A stretch of DNA of 64,000 nt from the NCBI GenBank assembly GCA_019096065.1, contig JAGUCH010000001.1, positions 11,470,001 to 11,534,000 of the forward strand, given 5' to 3'. The position numbers and the translations under genes are program-made. Shown piece by piece: positions 46,289 through 58,571 of this stretch. Source of the DNA: Paracyclopina nana. Lineage: Eukaryota > Arthropoda > Copepoda > Cyclopoida > Cyclopettidae. The notes beneath the pieces are model-generated. The model was not told the origin of the DNA. It saw nothing but the letters and a program-made list of their open reading frames with translations, and searched no databases. The stretch's first letter is position 1. Every line of letters starts with the position of its first letter.

Positions 46289-49200
46289 TCAGTTGGACCA
46301 AAGTCCTAAGTAAGACGTCCAGCCGACTTCATCAGACGAATTATTGGCCTCTGCCATGTCGGAGGCCACAACTTTCTGAATTGACTCGACCTCAGCCGGA
46401 GACAGCCTCAAGATGGTGGAGAGCACTGGTATAAGGCGAGATTTCTCGTCGGAGCCTGGCATCGTCACAAACTGGAAAAGTAAAATGAGCATGGGCAAGT
46501 GGGAAAGAAAATACGAAAACCAACTCATGATTAAAAAAATAAAACTGCTTCCCCCTAGCAATTAACAAAAGGTCGTTTGGTAAATTAGCACCAATGGAAA
46601 TTGTAAAGTTAGCTTTCTTTTGAGCATCGTCATTGTAAAAATGCATCAAGCAGCAACCTGTGGTTTACTTTAGTTGGAAGGAAGAAAGAAAAGATGCTCG
46701 ATCAAAGCAGCTTCACATTTACTAGGAGCAGCTATAGTGCAAAAGGTCAGCTAACTTTTAAAGCTCTCTTTCTTTCAAGTGGAATTCTTTCCCAAAGCAA
46801 AGGCGATTGCAGGTCTTTCCCTTTGAGCTGGAGGCTCTAGCTCACCTTGATGATGACATTTTTTACATATTCCAGGTTTTCTATGTGTTTTGACCGCTCT
46901 TCTGATCTTTGGTAACTCCTGATCTCCTCTTTGAGGACGTTGGCCAATTCTCTAAGTCTGGCATTTTCAGCCTCTGCTTCACTTAACAATGAAGCCATGT
47001 GGGACACTCTTCGTTCAGCAGCCAAGGCTCTCACTTGGCCTCCTCCTGCTGCTTCAGATTTCAGCACGGTGGTGGGGCTGGCAGAGGAGCCTATAAAATA
47101 ATGTTAATGTACTCTTCCGCTCCTCGTTGTAGCCAAAAAGTTTCCGAAACTGCTTCAGCCACTTAATGTACCAGAAAGATAGGAGGACGACACTTGGCCT
47201 CAGTGGTCACGCGCGGCTTATGAAGAGCAAAGCTAGGACGGGGGCACCAAATGCAAATTATTGGAATGAGGAAGCGCAACTCGAAATTCATCGCAGAATA
47301 ACAAAATAAAATTAAGATAATCTTTTGAAATGATATTCGGAGTGGTCGCAAATGACGTCATTTTTCAGCTAGCCAATTTGCGTGCATACAGCAATATACA
47401 TGGCAGAACGAAAGAGAGAGAGAAGGAACTACTAATGCTCTTCTGCATCCAACTACAGCATGAGATCAGGAATTTCTTAATTGGGCGCAGAAGATATTCC
47501 ATTAATTATGCTCGATGTCAGAATTTGTTGAGAAAAGCTTTTTTCCCATACTTGTTTCTCAGCGCGCGTCGTCCAATGAGATAATAAAAACTGGATTTCT
47601 GTTGAGTCAATTTCGGGACTCAGCTCGTGCTAGAATTCAACATGGACACGAACTGCATCAAGTACGAGAACAATGGCAACCATTACCACGAGAATTTCCC
47701 CACAGTGACTGTGGTCAAGACCAGAAGCGTCAACTACTTGCTCACCAAGTTGAGGAACAAGAGCACACAGGGAAAGGTAAAAGACGCTTTTTTGTAGCTA
47801 TAAAAGCTGCCTCAAAAAACTGTTTAGGACTTCATGGTTTATGGAGATCGATTGATGCGGATCTTGGCAGAAGAGGCTCTCTGTCGATTGCCCAATGTCA
47901 AAATAGGATCAGTTGAGACACCCTGTGGAACTTCACAGGGGCTCGTCGATACGTACAAGTTGGATATTTGCCTAGTGTCGGTCGTGAGATCAGGTAATTT
48001 GAGAAGTAATTTGCTTGAATAAAAATGGGTCATGTGCGACCTAGCTGTGAGGAAAACTGGATTTGGGAATGACCTCCAGTGAACTTGCAGAGCTTTGTTC
48101 CAAGTCAGCAGAATTGTAAGGAAATAGCAAAAGTCCTTGACAATTCAGCTCTTTTTAATGACCAATATAGTTCAAGTTACGTCAGACGCCTCTTTTCGGT
48201 AGGTGACATCCTTCAAGAAGCAGTAAGGCAATTACAGCCCGGTGTCAAGGTTGGTAAAATCCTTATTCAGCGAGATGAATCGAGTGTCGACAAGTTGCCA
48301 GTTCTCTACTACAAAAAGTTGCCTCGGGACATAGCCGACTGTTTTGTAATCCTCGTGGACCCTATGCTCGCAACTGCAGGTTCGTGAATGAAGCCTTCGC
48401 TGGCCCCGAGGCAATTTTTAGCAACTGTGAGAGCCACTAAATATTTTCAGGATCAGCTCGCAAGGCCATTCAAGTCCTAATGGAGTCTGACGTGAGGCCA
48501 GAGAACATAATGTTCTTGAACCTAATTTGCGCCCCCGAAGGCCTCAAATCTCTGATTGAAGAATATCCACAAGTCCAAGTTGTCACTGGAGCCATCGACG
48601 AGTGCCTTAACCAAGAGAGATTCATTGTGCCTGGCCTTGGAGATTACGGAGACAGATATTATGGGACACACTGATGTCATTTGCCCTGAACGCATCATGT
48701 GCTATATGGTATGTGAAAGGCAGCCACGGAAGCTGCACAGAATATATGCTTTTTGAATAAACAACAACACACTCGCGAGTGCCTTCTACAGCTAAATTAA
48801 ATGGCGTTATTGAGTTTGAGCTGCGAAAAACCGCCTTCTGAGTTGGATCTAGGCTCGCATGACATCAAGTTTCACTGTTGGAAAGTTATCCTGTTACCTA
48901 GTTACCTAAGACGCGCGCACTTTAAAAGCAATTTCTAGTCATATTACCTGGATAAAAATCCGATTCTTGCCTGAGCAGCAATTGCTCAAGTGGCACCAGA
49001 GGTGAAGAAGAGGCCAATTTAGTAGAGTAAGCATCTTCCGATCTTGAGATAGAGCGCGAAAATCGGCCATGGCCAGGGTCCAAATTGGACAAAGTTGGTG
49101 TGGCTGAGGTTGCCCTGTTTGCTGAGGAGGCCTCAACAGCCTCAGATCCTTCGGCGGCCTCGCGTTCCAAATAATTGACAACATCATGAGCTGGAGTGGA

Positions 49201-52200
49201 GCTAAAGCAAACGCAAACTTTGACTAAAATGTCTCTCAGGGGCAAAGGCCCAAAAATATCAGTAGTGCCTTTCACTCGCGGAAAATTCAACAGATTTCAA
49301 ATCACCTTTTGGGGTTAGCACAGTTGTTGGCCATTTGCAATCTGATAATTTGGTTGTCAAGGTCATCCACTTGCTTCTGCAATTTGGCAACCTCCGCCAC
49401 ATGTTTGCTCTCCAGCTCCTCCATTTGGGACTAAAGTATTGGAAAGTCAATTAAAGAGCCCATTCAATTCAGGCTAGCTTGCACAGTATGTTGTTACCCT
49501 GTAATTCTGCCGCAGGATTTCGGTTTGCTCTTGCAAGCTAGCGATGGCATCTTGTCTGCCTTTTTCTGCAGCATTTGCCAATTTGACAAGTTGCTCCAGC
49601 TTTTCTCTTGATTGACGTTCTTTGGAGGCCATGTCAGTTAACAAAGCCGAATGTCTCTCCATTAAACGATCATGATCCTCTTGAACGTGCCTCAACTCCA
49701 AATCTGAGGCTGCCATTTGGGTGCTATAATAATAATACACAGTTTGCTGTTAACAAGGAATATTGATCACGTTACTAGTTTTTTGTTGCAGGCAAGTACA
49801 GTCGCTTAAAAAAGAAGTGAGCTCAGTTTGCGCTTGCAAAAAACACGCTCCACAGTGCACAGTGGATCAAAAAGCCGATTTTACGCGCATGAGAAATTAC
49901 GTCAAATCGCAGATTTCCGATTTTAGCACCCATTTTCAGTTTCTAATTTGTATGACTTCTAGGCTATCTAAAGAGCACAAATTAATGTTTATTGACAGAT
50001 AAAGATTCAAATTTGGTGAAGGAAACATAATTTTTGGACAAAAGTTGATTTTGGCGAATTCAGTAGAACAGCAACTTTGTACAATTTGAGCAAAAATTGA
50101 ATCTCCCATAACTTTTGATTCCAAACGACTCCAATTGAGTGACCAAGTCAGGGAAGTCAAGCTTATAGCATAAATTGATAATCCACCAGAATTGGCTGCT
50201 CTTACTTGCTCTCCCGGGTGCCGGGATGGAATATTTTTAGCTTACCGCTAATTAGAAAGAGGTGCTACGTTGATTTCGCGACTTTTTTCCGTGCGCGTGA
50301 AATCGGCAAATAAACCCACTGTGCAGTGGTTCAAAATCCCTTCTAGACGCGCACGGGGAAAAAACTCGCGAAATCGTCGAAGTCAATTTTCATAGGGCTC
50401 TAAGCTAAAAATTGACTTTCAGAGCTCCCAATTCCGCACATTTCCGCAGCCAATTTTGATGAATAATCATTAAATGGGGTCTGATTATCATGATAGCAAT
50501 AATATCTAAATGTCATTCAATGTCAAAGGAAAGTTATAGAATCCTGAAAGTAGGCAAAATTTGCTGTTCTACTGTTTTTCCTCATGGAAACTTTTTCAAA
50601 CAAATTTTCATTTTAAAGATGAATTTCAACTCTTTTCTGTCATTTTTCACTAATTTGAGCTATTTTCATGGCTAAGAAGCTCTCCCAAAAAGAATCTGAA
50701 AATTGGCGTCAAAATGAGAATTTGGCGATTTGGCGGAATTTCACATGAGCGTGAAAATGGCTTTTTGAACCACCGTGCGCTCCAGAGTTTGTTTTTCGCG
50801 AGCAAACAAAGAAAATCACCTCAATCTTACCTCATGTCTGCAATTTTCTCGTTTAGGTTCTGGTTGACCCTCTCCAGAGATGCCAATTCCTGGGCCTTTG
50901 CCCCTATGGTTGTGTCCTTCTCCTTGGCTTGCCTCAAAACACTCTGAGCTCGCACTTTGTAGGAGTCAAAGTCTTGCTCCAGGCCAGACAACTTGCCCTC
51001 CAACTCCTCAATAGTGGCCTTCTTCCTGTCAAGGTCAGCCTCGAGCAAATGGACCATTTTTTGCAAAGATTCATTCCTGGACTTGAGAGTTTTCTCAGCA
51101 TGAACAGCTGAGCCTGAGATTTCTGCCAGCTCACATGCCAACTTCTCATTGTCTGATCTCAGCTTGTCCATTTCTTTGACCAGAGCATCAAATTCACATT
51201 TGGACTCAGATGAGGCCATCTCAGCAGAGGACAAAGTGCTCCTGGCATCTATCAGCTTGGCCTAACAGTGGAAGCAATTTTCAGTGTACTGCTGCTACTA
51301 TAGCTATGGGTGAATTTATGGCTTAGCCAATATTGGCAGCTCAAGAGCTTTTTTTGTTGGTGATGTTGCCACCTCCTATATAGCTAGCTACTTTGCTTTG
51401 GCAATAGAAATCAAATTTAGAGTATACACTCTCCAAACTAATTTTTTCTCTAAGAAAAGTCCTGAATTTAAAAAGCTCATTCAAAATGACATGCAGCTCT
51501 TGGGGATTCCTGCCTTTCGTGATCTAGCTCAGTGTATCACACGGATTTTCAAATCGTATTCAGGAGAGATATCTATATATGTGTTGCAGCATAATTGAAA
51601 GGTAGCAAATCTGATTTTGTTACCTTGAGGTCTGAGGCTCTCTCGCTCTCCTTTTCTAGGGTCTGCTCTAGCTCAGCAATTTGCATTTCTCGGTTCTGCC
51701 TTGTCTCAGTCTCGAGCTCAAGCCTACTTTTCAACTGATTCGCTTCCTCCATACTTTGCTCGTAAAGACTGAAACAAAAGTTATATAACATTACTAAGCA
51801 TATACACGTAATTCTACATTCAGCACAGAAGCTAGCATATGTATACCTTGTTAAAGATGTAATTCTGGCCTCAGCCTCTTCCAATTCGAGGTCAAGCAAA
51901 TCATGTTTCTTATCCATTCCAGACATGGCATCTAGTTTGGTCTTGAGGCTCTTCAATTCGGAGGATAAATCCTGATTCTCTGTCACCAGCAATTCTATCT
52001 TCCTTTCCTAGAAGGAACATTGCACAATATAACACAGATCAATAGTTATTCATAGAAAATGTTACCAAACTCTTAGATGGAAAATGCACCAGATTAAAAA
52101 AACTTGATGCACAAAACTTTTTTACTGCGCCCATTCTATTGATCATGAGATGAATAAAATCAGCTTACTTGATCAGATGTTTTTGATGTCAGATTAGAAA

Positions 52201-55200
52201 TTTGCTCGTTGCTATTGGACAGGTTGCTCTCCAAAGCTTCTTTTTCAGCCTCAGCTGAGGCCAGCTTGACTTCATAATCAGCCAGCTTTATTTTGGTGTC
52301 ACTCAACGCCTCCATGGTAGCTTTCATGTCCTTGGTCAAGCCAGACACCTCCTTTTTCAGGGCCTCATTTGTGTCCTGCGCTTTGTCATATTCAGCCTGC
52401 AAGTTGGCAAAGTTTGTGGATAATTGGCCAATCTTGAGCTGCGAGTCCTGGAAATGACAACTCATTACCTGTATTTCATGTGATTAGTATATAGGCTTTA
52501 CTACCTTCGATTGCTGGAGTTCAGCAATCAATTTTTCCTGTTCATTGGCTTTTTTCTTCAATTTGATGGCAACTGCTTTCAATTTTGTGTACCTACAAAA
52601 TCAAATTATCATAATTTGTCTATTCAATATTAAGTAAAAGCCTTCCTCAATTATTGATTCATGGTTACCTGTCTTCGAAGGAATTTTCCACATCAGCCAT
52701 TCTCGCAGTTTCTTCCACTTTGCTTACAGTACTAGTACTCATTGCCTCACTAATGCCTTCATCGACAACAGAAGATTTGCTCGTGTTAAGGTGCAAATCT
52801 TGCAATTGCTGCTTCAAACTAGAAACTTCACGCATGTCACTTTTCTTCTCTTCCTCGTAATTGGCAATCTTAGCACCTCTTTTCTTCAACTCTGCATTCA
52901 CTTCTCTGATTTCATCCAACAGCTCATTTTTGTGGGTATCTTGCTCATCAGCTTTGGTACTGATCATCTTGAGAAATTCTCTTATGCCTTGGATGTCTGC
53001 CAAAGTGGAGCTTTTGGTTTCATTGCAATTTTGCAACAAGCATTGCAAACTTTTCTTCATGGCTGAGCAATCATTGGTGAATTTTGACTGGAAATTGCTC
53101 AGTTGCTCCTCTTTGATGCTTAGCTGTGCATTTTGCACTTTCAAATCATTCATAAGTTGCTCATTTTCTTGCAATACCTTGTCCTTTTCTGATTCTGCAT
53201 TTCTTAGTTGGACTTGCAAGGATTCAATTTCATCGACTTTGTCTTTACTCATCTCAAATTCATGATGTTGAATGGTCCTCTCAAGTTCTGCCTTGTCAGC
53301 CAATAAAGAGTGAATTTGGCTTTCTAAATCTTTGGCATGAGCCATTTTTGCATACTTTTCAGCTAAAATTTGCTCATTTTGGAGTTGCTTCAAGCTTTGG
53401 ATACTCGATTCATGATTGTCAGCCAATCCTTTGTTTTTCAGGGTCAAATCTTGTATTTGGGCCACCAGCTTATTTTTTTCACTAGAATATTGCTCTTGTT
53501 TTGCTACGAGGTCTGTAATTTGATTGCTCAAGTTTCTTATTGTATTTTCTCGTTCAGCCTGGCTTTGCTCTGAGAGCTTGACTTGCTCTTGATAGGAGGA
53601 AATTTGGTCGCGTAATTCTTCGATATCCATATTCCTAATTCTTACTTGCTCCAAAAGTAGCGCTTTTTCAGATGCTTCTTCGTCATCCTTTTGGCTTTGA
53701 TCAGCTATGGCTGTTCTTAGATTGCAAACAAGCGTTTCAAGCTGGCGAATGCCATCTTCCTTTTTGGCCAGGTCTTGCTCCAAAAGAATGACTTGTTCTT
53801 CCATCTTGGCCAATTTGACATCAGTTTCCCGGCTTTCATTTGCACCCCTTTCCTCTAAAGTCTGGATTTGGCTCTTCAAGTTAGCTTTTTCAACTGAATA
53901 TGTCTCCGATTCATTTTCAAGATCAGCAATTTTTGACAAATGCTGATTTAATTCTTGAGCTAAGTTGGTCATCGCATTATCTTTTTGTTCAAGAGCTTCC
54001 TCCAATGATTTGACTTGATCTTCAAAGCTACTAATTTTGCTGACAAATTGTTGATTTTCAATAGTCCTCTGGTTCTCCAAGGCACTAATCTTATACGTAA
54101 GATCTGCTTTTTCGTTTGCATGAACTGCTTCGAGCTCATCAAATTTTGATAGTTGTTGACTTTTACCTTGGTTCAAACGGGATATGGCGTCATTTTTTTC
54201 GGCAATATTTTGCTCCAATTCCAATACCACCTTCTTGTATTTTGAAATTTCATCCTTCAAATCTGGATTTTCAGCCAAGTCTTTTTTCTCCAAGGTTAAG
54301 TGCTCGATTTGGGCCCTCAATTTTACAATTTCATTCGAACTTATTTCTTCCTTGGTTTCAAGGTCAGAATTTTTACTGTTTAAGCTAACAATCACATTCT
54401 CTCTTTCAATCAGGCAATGTTCCAGAAGCTGAATTTTCTCCTCATATGAGGACATTTTCGCAGCCAATTCATGTTGCTCACTATCGTATTTGGCCTCCGA
54501 AGCGTTGATTTGGTCTCTGAAAGCTTGAATTTTTTCAGCCTGTTCAGATTTGACTCTTTGGACCTCGCCTAACTCAGCAGTCAAGGTACTCACAGTGTCC
54601 TCGCTCTCAGCAAGATTCTTTTTCATAAGTTGGATATACTCTTCGACATTGCACAGCTTGCTGTTTAAATCTTGATTTTCGGCTATTTTTTCAGCCAATC
54701 TAACTTCATATTCTTGAAGCTTTTCGGCTATTTTGGCGCTTTGAATGACTTCGACTTTTGCAGCATTTAAAGCTTGGTCCAGTGAGTCAACTTGCTGAAG
54801 TAGGTCTTCGTTTTCATTTTCAAGCCTTTTCAGCTGCCTAAAATTAACATTCATACGTTCATGCTGACCCTTAAGAATCTTCAATGATTACCTTTGTTGA
54901 ACAAGACAAGTAGTTTCAACCTCCGTCAGCTTGTCATTGTTCTTCTTTTTAAGCTGTTCTATTTCAGTTACAAAGTTGACTTTTTGCTCAGATAAGCTCT
55001 TGACCATCTCCTCAAGGGCTTCAGCTTGATCAGCCTTAGCCCTCAATCCCTCCACCTCCTTCACAGCATCTGGAAAAGTAATTTATATCAGATTTAAATA
55101 AAACCACAAAGCCAAGACTCACTGAAGGCCATGAAGACCAGACTGATGAACACCATAGCAGTTAGAATACACTATTTAAACATAAAACCTAAGACCCCAA

Positions 55201-55402
55201 AAAGCAAAGTTAACAAATAAGAAACACTCAAAGCTAGGAAACCAAATGGGCTAAATAAGAAGGACTAACCATCTTTGGCGGACTTGGCCTTTTGAGCTAT
55301 CAACAGGAGGCCTTTGCACTTCTTTATCAGCTCATCTTGTGACATGTCTTGCAGGGCCTTTTTAGGCCCTTTAGCACCTTCCGGGTCCATTGGATCAGAC
55401 AT
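46289..55402 (-). CDS. GCC2: GRIP-domain trans-Golgi golgin, GCC2/GCC185
   Basis: Thirteen minus-strand exons: 55402-55270, 55069-54892, 54837-52669, 52592-52505, 52447-52169, 52007-51847, 51768-51624, 51261-50831, 49723-49498, 49430-49306, 49201-48948, 47090-46846, 46471-46289; 1538 aa. The N terminus has SQDELIKKCKGLLLIAQKAK, like the start of GCC2. Residues ~60-1460 are almost continuous heptad coiled coil with one giant exon, plus RYTKLKAVAIKLKKKA typical of GCC2. The C terminus is a GRIP domain (~1465-1515): NLEYVKNVII, including the Tyr that binds Arl1-GTP, then SRLIPVLSTILRLSPAE, ending VGWTSYLGLW. The protein tethers retrograde vesicles at the trans-Golgi. Intron 11 (48947-47091) contains the whole UPRT gene on the other strand; intron 8 holds two TIR elements. 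Confidence 0.93.
47642..48674 (+). CDS. UPRT: Uracil phosphoribosyltransferase, Fur1/Upp type, nested in GCC2
   Basis: Exons 47642-47776, 47828-47993, 48203-48379 and 48451-48674 give 233 aa, the usual length of the enzyme. It salvages uracil: uracil + PRPP gives UMP + pyrophosphate, in the cytosol. Features in order: VYGDRLMRILAEEAL; SVVRSGDILQEAV (the R-A-G-E region, here RSGD); GKILIQRDE; the PRPP loop DPMLATAGS (residues 153-160, Ala for the usual Gly); FLNLICAPEG; and the uracil-binding C terminus VPGLGDYGDRYYGT. These match yeast Fur1 and bacterial Upp better than the vertebrate UPRT, whose loop reads differently. It has its own poly(A) signal and normal introns, so it is a real nuclear gene and not contamination. 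It lies entirely within GCC2 intron 11, antisense. Confidence 0.9.
48756..48761 (+). terminator. Poly(A) signal of UPRT
   Basis: AATAAA, 82 nt after the UPRT stop and still inside the GCC2 intron. Confidence 0.55.
49858..50323. mobile_element. TIR element A in GCC2 intron 8
   Basis: The left end CACAGTGGATCAAAAAGCC continues as GATTTTACGCGCATG. The right end, reverse complemented, reads CACAGTGGGTTTATTTGCC then GATTTCACGCGCACG. The element is ~466 bp, non-coding, and directly abuts element B. Confidence 0.65.
50324..50777. mobile_element. TIR element B in GCC2 intron 8
   Basis: The left end CAGTGGTTCAAAATCCC continues to GACGCGCACG. The right end, reverse complemented, reads CACGGTGGTTCAAAAAGCC then ATTTTCACGCTCATG. 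It is related to element A and ~454 bp long. GCTCCACA before A (~49847) and GCTCCAGA after B (~50779) may be an 8-bp target duplication around the pair. Confidence 0.6.
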
Positions 55403-56046
55403 CTATCTATCTTGGAGAGATGTTTTGCGTTAAGTATACTTGCCAACAGGACAAAAATACACAAGTGTTTCATTTTTGTTCTGTTGAGCTAGATTCTTAT
55501 CAAAAATGTTGTTAAAATGGAATGGTTAAATTCACTCACCACATGACTTATTTTAAGTGCCGAAATAAAATTGCATTCGTGACTTTAGTTCGATTTGTTT
55601 TGATTTTCTTGATTTCTTGTCAATGAAGGTTTGCTGACATGGCAGAAGGCGACTTTGGCGGGAAAATTCAAACTTACCAATTGCATGAAGTGGAAAACAG
55701 CTGAAAGTCTGAAACTCGAAAACGACGAAAAGGTGAGCGTTGTCGAAGTTTTGCATGTAAGGCGTCATTTTTCACATAAAAAAGCGCAACGTGACTCGGT
55801 CTGTGTAGCGAAAAATTTCGCAATTTCATTTTAAAAGCAAGGAAATACTTGTCTCCTGTTTTGAGCCTCGTCTGAGGGCCTTTTAAAAAAAGTGAAAGTA
55901 CAGGGAAAAGTTAGTTGGATTTTTCAGTTGATATTCTTTTCATTTTCCTTGAATGTTAAATTAAGACTTTTGTCTTTTAATTGTGAGATCCTAAGAGCGG
56001 ACTTATCCCTTATCTTTTTACGTATGTTCTTTATGAACTTTTGGCC
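55403..56046. promoter_or_regulatory. Divergent promoter region of GCC2 and FAAH
   Basis: 644 bp between opposed start codons. It contains TTTGGCGGGAAA (55654-55665), a perfect E2F-type consensus, and a candidate splice donor AAAG|GTGAGCG at 55735, which could end a non-coding first exon of FAAH. A short frame from the ATG at 55639 (21 codons) would be an upstream ORF if transcribed. Confidence 0.4.
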
Positions 56047-58571
56047 ATGTCAATAACTCTTATTCTTTTAGCAACTTATGCTTGGCCAAAAATGGCTACT
56101 GTTTTAAGACAACTTTGGATTGAATTTGGTCTTGATCAAGTGTCAACATTTGCCTGGGGTACATGCGTGGCTTCCGGATTCACATTATGGATGCTATCTA
56201 GATATTTTATTTGGCTATCCCGTAAGAAAAGGTATGTTGATTTTCGTAGCTACAACTTTGTGTTTTGTAATACAAGAGATTTCAGGGTGGAGCAGTTAAT
56301 TGAAAAGAAGTCAATTCAAAGGAAAGAACAAATGGCCAAGTTGAAGTCTCATTTGACTCAATTAAACCAAAGCTCCTTTTGGAATGAAATACTAGTCAAA
56401 AGCTACGAGGTGATGAATTTTTTTTCAGATTTCCATCTAATTAAGTTATTTTTGTGCAGGATCTAAGGCAAGAACTAAGCAATGGAACTTTGAAAGCCGT
56501 TGATGCTTTGAGAGCATATCAATGGAAAGCAATTACTTCTACAGAAAAGCTCAACAACATTGTTTGGGTAAGCTCAGTATGAAATCTCGTGAGCAAGGTG
56601 TCTTTCAATTTCACTCTAGTTCATTGAAGCTGCTGAAGATTTTGCTAAAAAGTTGGATGAACTTCCAGAAGAGAAAAGAGGCCCACTTCACGGTATTCCA
56701 ATAAGTATCAAGGAATGCTTCAAAGTTAAAGATTGCGATAGCACTGCAGGTACGTGATTTGCTGTTCCGTTAAGGTGAGTTGCTAATAATTGCATTCATT
56801 ACTAGGAATGTGCATCAATATCCACAAACCTTGCGAGGCTGATGGACTGTCAGTACAGACAGTGAAAGATTTAGGCACGGTCCCTTTTTGTTTAACAAAT
56901 GTTCCTCAGTCGATGTATTCTTTGCAATGTAGCAATCCTGTCTACGGGGTCACCGGTAACATCTTGCCTTGCATTAAATTCAAAAATTGGACATTAAGAT
57001 TGCAAAATTCGGTAGGCAATGCCATTGATTCAAAGCGAGAGTGTGGAGGTTCCTCTGGTGGAGAAGGATCTTTGATAGGATCTGGAGGCTCAATATTGGG
57101 CATTGGCTCAGATGTAGGTGGATCCTTAAGGAATCCTGCAATTTTCAATGGCATCTACTCCCTCAAGCCAACTTACGGCAGGCATCTAAGCACCATCGGG
57201 GTAATGCACTTCTCATAACTAATTCATGTCACCAATACGTTGATTTTTAATAGACAAGACCTCCGTGTGGATATGAGAATGTTGGATTCAATGTGGTAGG
57301 AGGTTTCATGTCATCCAGTGCCCGTGCCCTAGTGGACTCGTACAAGTAAGTTTGGAAAGCTGTACAAAGATGAATTACTTGATGCTATTTTTTGATAGAG
57401 CTTTGTATGACGTGGGAAAGCAAGCTGCTCAAGATCCAAACATTGCCCCAGTGAAGTGGCAGGAATATTTATACCAGCCCCAAAAGTGAGTTCAAAATTG
57501 GAAAATATGACTTTCTAAGGAGTTTGCTTTCTTTACAGAAAATTGAGAATTGGGTTTTACCTTTCTCACGGAATTTACTTGCCTCACCCTGGTTGCTCAC
57601 GAGCAGTAAAAGAAGCAGCTAATATTCTAAGAAAGCAGGGCCACGAGCTCATTGAGGTGACACAGCGTTTTTTGCTAAAAGTGCGTAATCCATATCTAAT
57701 CTATTTTTCCAGTTCCATAGCCCTCCTGAGGAAAAGTTGAAGGAGATTTACATCGGTCTGCTGCTTCAGGACAGATTAGTACACTTTAGAGAAGCAATCA
57801 ACAGAGATGTCATCATTGATGGGTCAATGAATGCCATTTATGCTGCAGCTTTTGTGCTCAAGTTTCCAAATTTCTTGCTCAAATGGATTTTAAATCCAAT
57901 TGTCTCTCTTTTTACCAGAGACACTTTGCCTAGTAAAGCTCAAAAGAGCTTTCTTTGAAAGTCGTGAATATATATTTTGATCATTTTCAGGGCCTTTGGA
58001 CTCGGGAGCTGACATTATGAAAGCAGCACATGACAGGGATGAAATTCTGAAGGATTACCTCAGAGAATGGGATGAGCTGGACCTGGACTTGATCATGACA
58101 CCAGCCTCCCTTCTTCCAGCACCATTGCAGGTAAAATAATGAAGTTGATTTAGAGGAGCTCTTGTGACGTCATTGTTTAAGGGCATTATTGGAGACATGC
58201 CATCAGCCACCCGCTCGTATTACGCCTGGAATATCCTTAATATGCCAGCCGGGATTGTACCCATCACAAAGGTGACACAAGAAGATGATTTGGCATTACC
58301 AAATCTGCCAAACAACGACTTGGTAAGTGAATTTAGCGAGTTCTATTCTTAAGAAGATTTTCTATGCCAAAGCCTACTCTGCTCAACGAGAAAAAATATT
58401 CAATTTAGTCTTTTGGTTCTTTTTGTATTCCAGTTTTACAAGTACATGAAGCAAAATTGCCGAGGCGCCATTGGGCAGCCATTAGGAGTCCAAATTGTTG
58501 GCCGAAGATTTCAAGAAGAACTTGTGCTGTCCTTGATGACAGAACTTGAACAACTTTCCAAATTTGGCTAA
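56047..58571 (+). CDS. FAAH: Fatty-acid amide hydrolase (amidase signature family)
   Basis: Thirteen exons (56047-56231, 56286-56409, 56460-56567, 56620-56749, 56806-56955, 57016-57200, 57254-57345, 57399-57485, 57539-57656, 57713-57932, 57991-58130, 58182-58322, 58434-58571) give 605 aa. It has an N-terminal membrane helix (~35-57), as in mammalian FAAH1. The catalytic Ser-Ser-Lys triad is complete: Lys170 (SIKECF), Ser245 (GGSSGGEG) and Ser269 (DVGGSLR). Their spacing equals that of rat FAAH Lys142/Ser217/Ser241. LTNVPQSMYS, YSLKPTYGR and PAGIVPITKVT also match. The enzyme hydrolyses anandamide and other fatty-acid amides on ER membranes. The 60-nt intron 5 is in frame without stops; its removal restores the family spacing. 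Confidence 0.93.
56956..57015 (+). other. In-frame 60-nt intron without stop codons in FAAH
   Basis: Donor G|GTAACA, acceptor GGTAG|GC. If retained it adds exactly 20 residues (starting NILPCIKFKN) just before the catalytic GGSSGG loop. Splicing gives NPVYGVTGNAIDSKREC, the spacing seen in known FAAH. Confidence 0.75.

Noticed and set aside
52654-54432. Several plus-strand frames with Ser/Leu/Phe-rich products
   Set aside because: Typical antisense of a Glu/Lys/Gln-rich coiled coil (GCC2); no independent evidence.
56806-57200. A 20-residue insertion before the FAAH nucleophile loop
   Set aside because: It has GT-AG borders, and its removal gives exactly the Lys-Ser-Ser spacing of mammalian FAAH, so it is an intron.
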